From: an uncultured Mucilaginibacter sp.
GTDB taxonomy: Bacteria > Bacteroidota > Bacteroidia > Sphingobacteriales > Sphingobacteriaceae
Assembly (NCBI RefSeq): GCF_946481715.1
Contig: NZ_CAMLOV010000202.1
Coordinates: 1 to 9,271 of the forward strand
Length of the DNA stretch: 9,271 nt
Direction: 5' to 3'
Shown: piece after piece, positions 5,870-9,271 of the stretch
How the letters are laid out: every line of letters starts with the position of its first letter
Numbering within the stretch: the stretch's first letter is position 1
Notes under the pieces: generated by a model
Told to the model about the DNA's origin: nothing
The model's database searches: none
What the model saw: only the letters and a program-made list of their open reading frames with translations
Translations under genes and position numbers: made by a program

Positions 5870-7255
5870 ATGAGACTCAAACACTTGCCCTTCGTACTAT
5901 TAGCGGTTATGCTTTATATACTTCCTGCAACAGCTCAGACTCATTCGTTAACCGAATTGCAGCAAAACTTTGTAGATCTGAAATTCGGGATGTTCATCCA
6001 CTACAACATGCCCACCTATAACGACGCCGACTGGCCCGACCCGGATGCCTCCCCTGCCCTGTTCAACCCGAAAAAATTGAACCCTGCGCAGTGGGCTAAA
6101 GCGGCAAAATCTGCCAATATGAGTTACGGCTGCTTAACCACCAAGCACCATAGCGGGTTTTGTATCTGGGATACCAAAACCACCGATTACAATGTGATGA
6201 ACAGCCCGCTAAAACGCGATGTAGTGCGCGAATTTGCGGATGCCTTTCGCGCAAACGGCTTAAAGGTGATGCTTTATTATTCGATATTAGATACCCACCA
6301 CCGGCTGCGCCCCAATAGCATCACCCCAAAACATTTTGAGATGGTGAAAGCGCAGATAACAGAACTACTAAGCAATTACGGTAAGATAGAAGCGCTTGTG
6401 ATAGACGGATGGGACGCGCCATGGAGCAGGATATCTTATGATGATATCAACTTCGAGGATATTTACCATCTCGTAAAATCCTTGCAGCCGGATTGTGTTA
6501 TTATGGACCTAAACGGTGCCAAATACCCTGCCGAAGGGCTGTATTATACGGATATTAAAACCTACGAAATGGGTGCCGGGCAGCGCGTATCAAAAGAAAC
6601 CAACCGCATGCCTGCTCTGGCTTGCCTGCCTATCAACAGCGCCTGGTTTTGGAAAACCAACTTTCCAACCACACCTGTAAAAGACCCGGTTAAACTGGTA
6701 AACGAAGATATCATTCCGCTGAATAAAGTTGATTGTAACTTCATCCTTAATGTAGCGCCAAACCGCGACGGGCTGATAGATGATAACGCATTAGCAGCCC
6801 TTAAACAAATTGGCGAACTGTGGAAAAACGACGGCCCTGCACCAAAATTGGCACCAACAGGAGAACCAATCATCTCGTCTAACCTGGCCAAGCATAAGGT
6901 TTCTAACTCGACCTGGAGCGAGGACATGGACATTATGGATTTTGCCAACGATGACGATTTTAACAGCAGCTGGCGATCAAGCGAAAAGGTTGCGAAACCC
7001 TGGTACGAAATAGATTTCGGCCACGATACCGGTTTCAATACTGTAACCATTACCGAGCAAAAATCTAACATAAGTAATTATAGGTTGGAGTATATGCAAA
7101 ACGGCGTTTGGAAACCTATTTTGACCACAGAAAACACCAATCGCGTAAAGGTAAACCGCTTTGCAAGAGTATACGGTAGCAAAGTGAGGGTTTGGATAGA
7201 TAAAGCAGATCACCAGGTATCCATAGCGGAGTTTGGGGTGTATAACGAGCGCTGA
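5870..7255 (+). CDS. Secreted alpha-L-fucosidase, GH29, with C-terminal F5/8 type C domain
   Basis: A 461-residue exported glycosidase that would release L-fucose from glycans in the periplasm or outside the cell. The frame is open from 5759, but ATG 5870 is chosen because it gives a clean signal peptide (MRLKHLPFVLLAVMLYILPA, cleavage near A-T-A-Q). The GH29 catalytic domain covers about residues 25-325, with FGMFIHYNMP (39-48), TTKHHSGFCIWDT (90-102) and LVIDGWDAPW (176-185), whose D179 is the likely nucleophile. The general acid/base cannot be assigned from sequence alone. Residues from about 335 to the end form a discoidin-type carbohydrate-binding module (WYEIDFG, then YRLEYMQNGVWKPI). 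It is a single-gene unit, divergent from merC and closed by a terminator. No SusC/SusD genes are in view, so a polysaccharide utilisation locus is not shown. Confidence 0.9.
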   Translation: MRLKHLPFVLLAVMLYILPATAQTHSLTELQQNFVDLKFGMFIHYNMPTYNDADWPDPDASPALFNPKKLNPAQWAKAAKSANMSYGCLTTKHHSGFCIWDTKTTDYNVMNSPLKRDVVREFADAFRANGLKVMLYYSILDTHHRLRPNSITPKHFEMVKAQITELLSNYGKIEALVIDGWDAPWSRISYDDINFEDIYHLVKSLQPDCVIMDLNGAKYPAEGLYYTDIKTYEMGAGQRVSKETNRMPALACLPINSAWFWKTNFPTTPVKDPVKLVNEDIIPLNKVDCNFILNVAPNRDGLIDDNALAALKQIGELWKNDGPAPKLAPTGEPIISSNLAKHKVSNSTWSEDMDIMDFANDDDFNSSWRSSEKVAKPWYEIDFGHDTGFNTVTITEQKSNISNYRLEYMQNGVWKPILTTENTNRVKVNRFARVYGSKVRVWIDKADHQVSIAEFGVYNER

Positions 7256-7268
7256 TAGCCGCTATCAG
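7252..7268 (+). other. Short hairpin over the fucosidase stop codon
   Basis: CTGATAGC and GCTATCAG form a near-continuous palindrome around c7260, folding as a 7-bp stem with a CCG loop. The TGA stop (7253-7255) lies inside it. No T-tract follows, so it is not itself a terminator. It precedes the true terminator by 25 bp and may protect the 3' end of the message. Confidence 0.45.
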
Positions 7269-7293
7269 GCGATTTAAAGATTAACACTATTTG

Positions 7294-7327
7294 CAGCCTT
7301 GCTTTTTAAAGCAGGGCTGTTTTTTTT
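7294..7327 (+). terminator. Rho-independent terminator after the fucosidase gene
   Basis: CAGCC (7294-7298) pairs with GGCTG (7315-7319). The stem continues through TGCTT/AAGCA (7300-7304 and 7309-7313) with one T-G wobble in between, and closes on a small T/A loop. Eight T residues follow directly (7320-7327). This is a textbook intrinsic terminator, 39 bp beyond the fucosidase stop, and it separates that gene from the downstream phospholipase gene. Confidence 0.9.
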
Positions 7328-7375
7328 ATCGTAATATTACAACCACTAACAACAATTAAAACTTTATAACGGCTC

Positions 7376-8728
7376 TTGTGTTTATTACCAATCATTTCAA
7401 AATTTACCAAATTGAACCTTATAAGCCGTTCCCCCATTCTTAAAACCTTGTTGGTATTTTTCACGCTGCTTTTCGGTACGCTGTCGTCAAAGGCGTACTC
7501 TATACTGGCGCACGAGGCCATCATTGATGCATCGTGGAAATCATCGTTGCTGCCTCTTATTAAAACAAAGTACCCCAACCTTACCGACCCGGAGCTAAAG
7601 ATGGCGCACTCTTATGCTTACGGCGGCGCTATGGTGGCAGATATGGGCTACATGCCCTTTGGCAATGGCTTTTTTACCGACCTGCTCCATTATGTACGCA
7701 GTGGCGATTTTGTGCAAGCCCTGATACGGGATGCGCAAAATGCAAACGAATATTCTTTCGCGCTGGGGGCATTGTCGCATTACATGGCCGACCAGTACGG
7801 CCACTCGCTAGCCACTAACCGAAATATAGCGCTTATATACCCCAAGCTGCAAAAAAAATTCGGCGATGTGGTTACCTATAATGACGATCATAAATCGCAC
7901 AGCCGGATGGAGTTTTCGTACGACGTTTTACAAACCGGCCGTGGTACTTATACATCAGAGGGATACCATGATTTTATCGGGTTTAATATCTCAGTCCCGG
8001 TATTGGAAAGGGCGTTTTATGAAACTTATGGGCAGGAACTGGGCAGCATTTTCTCCAACATCAACGGCAGCATCAACACGCTTCGCTGGGGTATCCGTAA
8101 TTTGTTTCCCGTACTTACCAAATCGGCGTTTAAAGCCAATAAAGATACTATCCTGAAAATGGCGCCAGGCATGACCGCCAAAAAATTCCAGTATAAAATG
8201 AGTAAAAGGTCTTTCCAGCTCGAGTACGGTAAACAACGGCAGGAATCGAAGTTTTTCTCCAGAGTGCTGGTTTTCCTTATAAAAATACTCCCTAAGATAG
8301 GGCCGCTAAAAACGCTGAAATATGTTTCGCCGGGGAAGCCCGGGGAACGATTGTTTGCCAATAGCTTTGATACCATTACCGCCAAATATGCCATTGCATT
8401 AAAACAAATTGGCACCCGCGGCTTTAGGTTGCCCGATATAGATTTCGATACCGGCAAGCCCACCGCACTTGGCGAATACCCGCTTGCTGATGATACCTAC
8501 GATAAACTGCTGATAAAGCTGCAAGAGCAAAACTATAAGAACATTACGCCTCAACTGCAGCGCAATATTATTAATTATTACAGAAACGCAGATACTTCGC
8601 AAACGGCGATGAAGCAGCGCAAAGAGTGGAAAAAAGCGATCGTTTCGTTAAAGCAAATACGTGTATTGAAGCCAACGGTCCAGGATACACTAAAGCCGCT
8701 GGACGATCCATTGGGCTCTACCCAATAA
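7376..8728 (+). CDS. Exported zinc-dependent phospholipase C-like protein
   Basis: A protein of up to 450 residues. The N-terminal half resembles the zinc-dependent phospholipase C / S1-P1 nuclease fold: AHEAIIDA with H46, VADMGYMPFGNGFFTDLLHY with D89 and H105, GALSHYMADQYGHSLA with H135, D139 and H143, and HSRMEFSYD with H175 and E179. These His/Asp/Glu residues fit a zinc cluster. A signal peptide is visible (LLVFFTLLFGTLSSKA, cleavage near residue 40), so it is exported. Residues about 215-450 are basic and not recognised. No in-frame ATG or GTG precedes the signal peptide: an in-frame TAA stands at 7367, so the start must be TTG 7376 or TTG 7412. The latter gives a more usual 28-residue signal peptide. 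Phospholipid hydrolysis is inferred from the fold; the substrate is unknown. It lies between terminators as its own unit. Confidence 0.78.
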   Translation: MCLLPIISKFTKLNLISRSPILKTLLVFFTLLFGTLSSKAYSILAHEAIIDASWKSSLLPLIKTKYPNLTDPELKMAHSYAYGGAMVADMGYMPFGNGFFTDLLHYVRSGDFVQALIRDAQNANEYSFALGALSHYMADQYGHSLATNRNIALIYPKLQKKFGDVVTYNDDHKSHSRMEFSYDVLQTGRGTYTSEGYHDFIGFNISVPVLERAFYETYGQELGSIFSNINGSINTLRWGIRNLFPVLTKSAFKANKDTILKMAPGMTAKKFQYKMSKRSFQLEYGKQRQESKFFSRVLVFLIKILPKIGPLKTLKYVSPGKPGERLFANSFDTITAKYAIALKQIGTRGFRLPDIDFDTGKPTALGEYPLADDTYDKLLIKLQEQNYKNITPQLQRNIINYYRNADTSQTAMKQRKEWKKAIVSLKQIRVLKPTVQDTLKPLDDPLGSTQ

Positions 8729-8757
8729 AAAAACCCTTGCGCCGAAGCGCAAGGGTT
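8727..8757 (-). terminator. Strong C(UUCG)G terminator between convergent genes
   Basis: AACCCTTGCGC (8732-8742) and GCGCAAGGGTT (8747-8757) form a perfect 11-bp stem. Read on the minus strand the loop is TTCG closed by C-G, the very stable UUCG tetraloop, and the stem is followed by seven T residues (8727-8733, partly within the stem). It therefore suits the minus-strand gene ending at 8789. On the plus strand only ACAGGTTATTTT follows, so it is a weaker terminator for the phospholipase gene ending at 8728. Confidence 0.9.
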
Positions 8758-8788
8758 ACAGGTTATTTTGCCCCCTTGCGAATAACCC

Positions 8789-9271
8789 TTATAAGGTGCG
8801 CTTACCTTTCAGCGTTACTTTCTTGTTATTACCGTCGGTAAATTCCCCGGCAAGGGCATCGCCGGATATGGTAGCTAACGTAATGCCTTCGCGGATAAGG
8901 TTATCACCGGATATGGTACCATTGGCATCATTATCAACATCGGTACTACCATTTTTACGCGCCAACGCACCCCACAAAGCCAGTTTACGCGATAAGATAA
9001 TGTTGAATGTACCGCTTTCGGGTTTGGTTGTTTCATAAGTTCCTTCAAATGCTTCTATCAGCGCGGTTGAAGTTTCTTTGACTAATACAAAGGTAATACC
9101 CGTATGACCCGGCACTGTCGCCGATACTACAACAGGGTTTTGCCCGCCCGAGCCTACCGAAAACTTGATAGTTACGGGCTGCCCGCTTAGGGTGCCGGTA
9201 AAGTCTGATACATACGTTGGTGTTTGGCCGCTTTGGGCTATTACGGTCGCCGTTAACGTGCTGGTAACGCC
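8789..9271 (-). CDS. C-terminal part of an unrecognised protein with Ig-like/beta-rich repeats (partial)
   Basis: The frame is open from the window's right edge to TAA 8789, giving 160 residues of a longer protein whose start lies beyond 9271. A GTG at 9115 is internal, since coding sequence of the same character continues upstream of it. The first ~70 residues are rich in Thr, Ser, Val and Gly with alternating hydrophobics (TPTYVSDFTGTLSGQPVTIK, then VTVPGHTGITFVLV when GTG 9115 is read as Val), as in bacterial Ig-like domains of exported proteins. The last ~80 residues are less repetitive (SGTFNIILSRKLALWGALAR, DVDNDANGTISGDNLI, then a basic end KKVTLKGKRTL). The DVDNDANG stretch resembles a calcium-binding loop. 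No type IX sorting domain is obvious. It is convergent with the phospholipase gene, with a strong terminator 31 bp past the stop. Function unknown. Confidence 0.7.
   Translation of the reverse strand, partial: GVTSTLTATVIAQSGQTPTYVSDFTGTLSGQPVTIKFSVGSGGQNPVVVSATVPGHTGITFVLVKETSTALIEAFEGTYETTKPESGTFNIILSRKLALWGALARKNGSTDVDNDANGTISGDNLIREGITLATISGDALAGEFTDGNNKKVTLKGKRTL

Noticed and set aside
6562..7071. 169-codon minus-strand frame inside the fucosidase gene
   Set aside because: It is a shadow of the GH29 coding sequence, which has clear catalytic and discoidin motifs on the plus strand.
5870..8728. Fucosidase and phospholipase as one operon
   Set aside because: A strong intrinsic terminator with eight T residues lies between them at 7294-7327.

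Overview
The window looks like a chromosomal segment from a Bacteroidota bacterium, most likely the Sphingobacteriaceae (Mucilaginibacter/Pedobacter type). The reasons are protein flavour (a TerD/TelA/phosphoribosyltransferase/HAD cluster, a MerC-domain protein paired with a Fur-family regulator, a secreted GH29 fucosidase with a C-terminal discoidin domain), the lack of clear Shine-Dalgarno sequences, and dispersed intergenic repeats. The genus is inference; no rRNA or marker gene is present.

Layout. (a) 1-358 carries no gene. It holds two tandem copies of a palindromic, MITE/REP-like element. (b) 4383 down to 359 on the minus strand is a five-gene tellurium-resistance-type (Ter) operon, read in the order HAD hydrolase, PRTase, TerD, TerZ-like, TelA. 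The genes abut or overlap, except between the two TerD-family genes, where a heptamer-repeat inverted repeat is inserted. (c) 4384-4753 is a gene-free AT-rich spacer. (d) 5613 down to 4754 on the minus strand is a two-gene metal operon, MerC-domain membrane protein then Fur/Zur-type regulator, bracketed by two near-identical 15-bp dyads that may be its operators. (e) 5870-7255 on the plus strand is a secreted alpha-L-fucosidase (GH29 plus F5/8 type C domain) followed by a strong intrinsic terminator. (f) 7376-8728 on the plus strand is an exported zinc-dependent phospholipase C-like protein that appears to start at TTG. (g) 8789-9271 on the minus strand is the C-terminal end of a protein running off the window. 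It converges on the phospholipase gene, with a C(UUCG)G hairpin terminator between them.

How the genes may work together. TerD domains bind calcium, and Ter gene clusters are known to associate with PRTase and HAD enzymes in predicted stress-response or small-molecule pathways. The compact operon here has the calcium-binding and TelA parts with a PRTase and a HAD but no TerC, TerB or ATP-grasp gene in view. Its HAD lacks the usual second aspartate of motif I, so simple phosphatase chemistry is doubtful. The merC-fur pair looks like a self-regulated metal-homeostasis unit. The fucosidase and phospholipase are independent exported hydrolases with no shared operon. The most promising leads are the minimal Ter-PRTase-HAD operon and the paired dyads at both ends of merC-fur.
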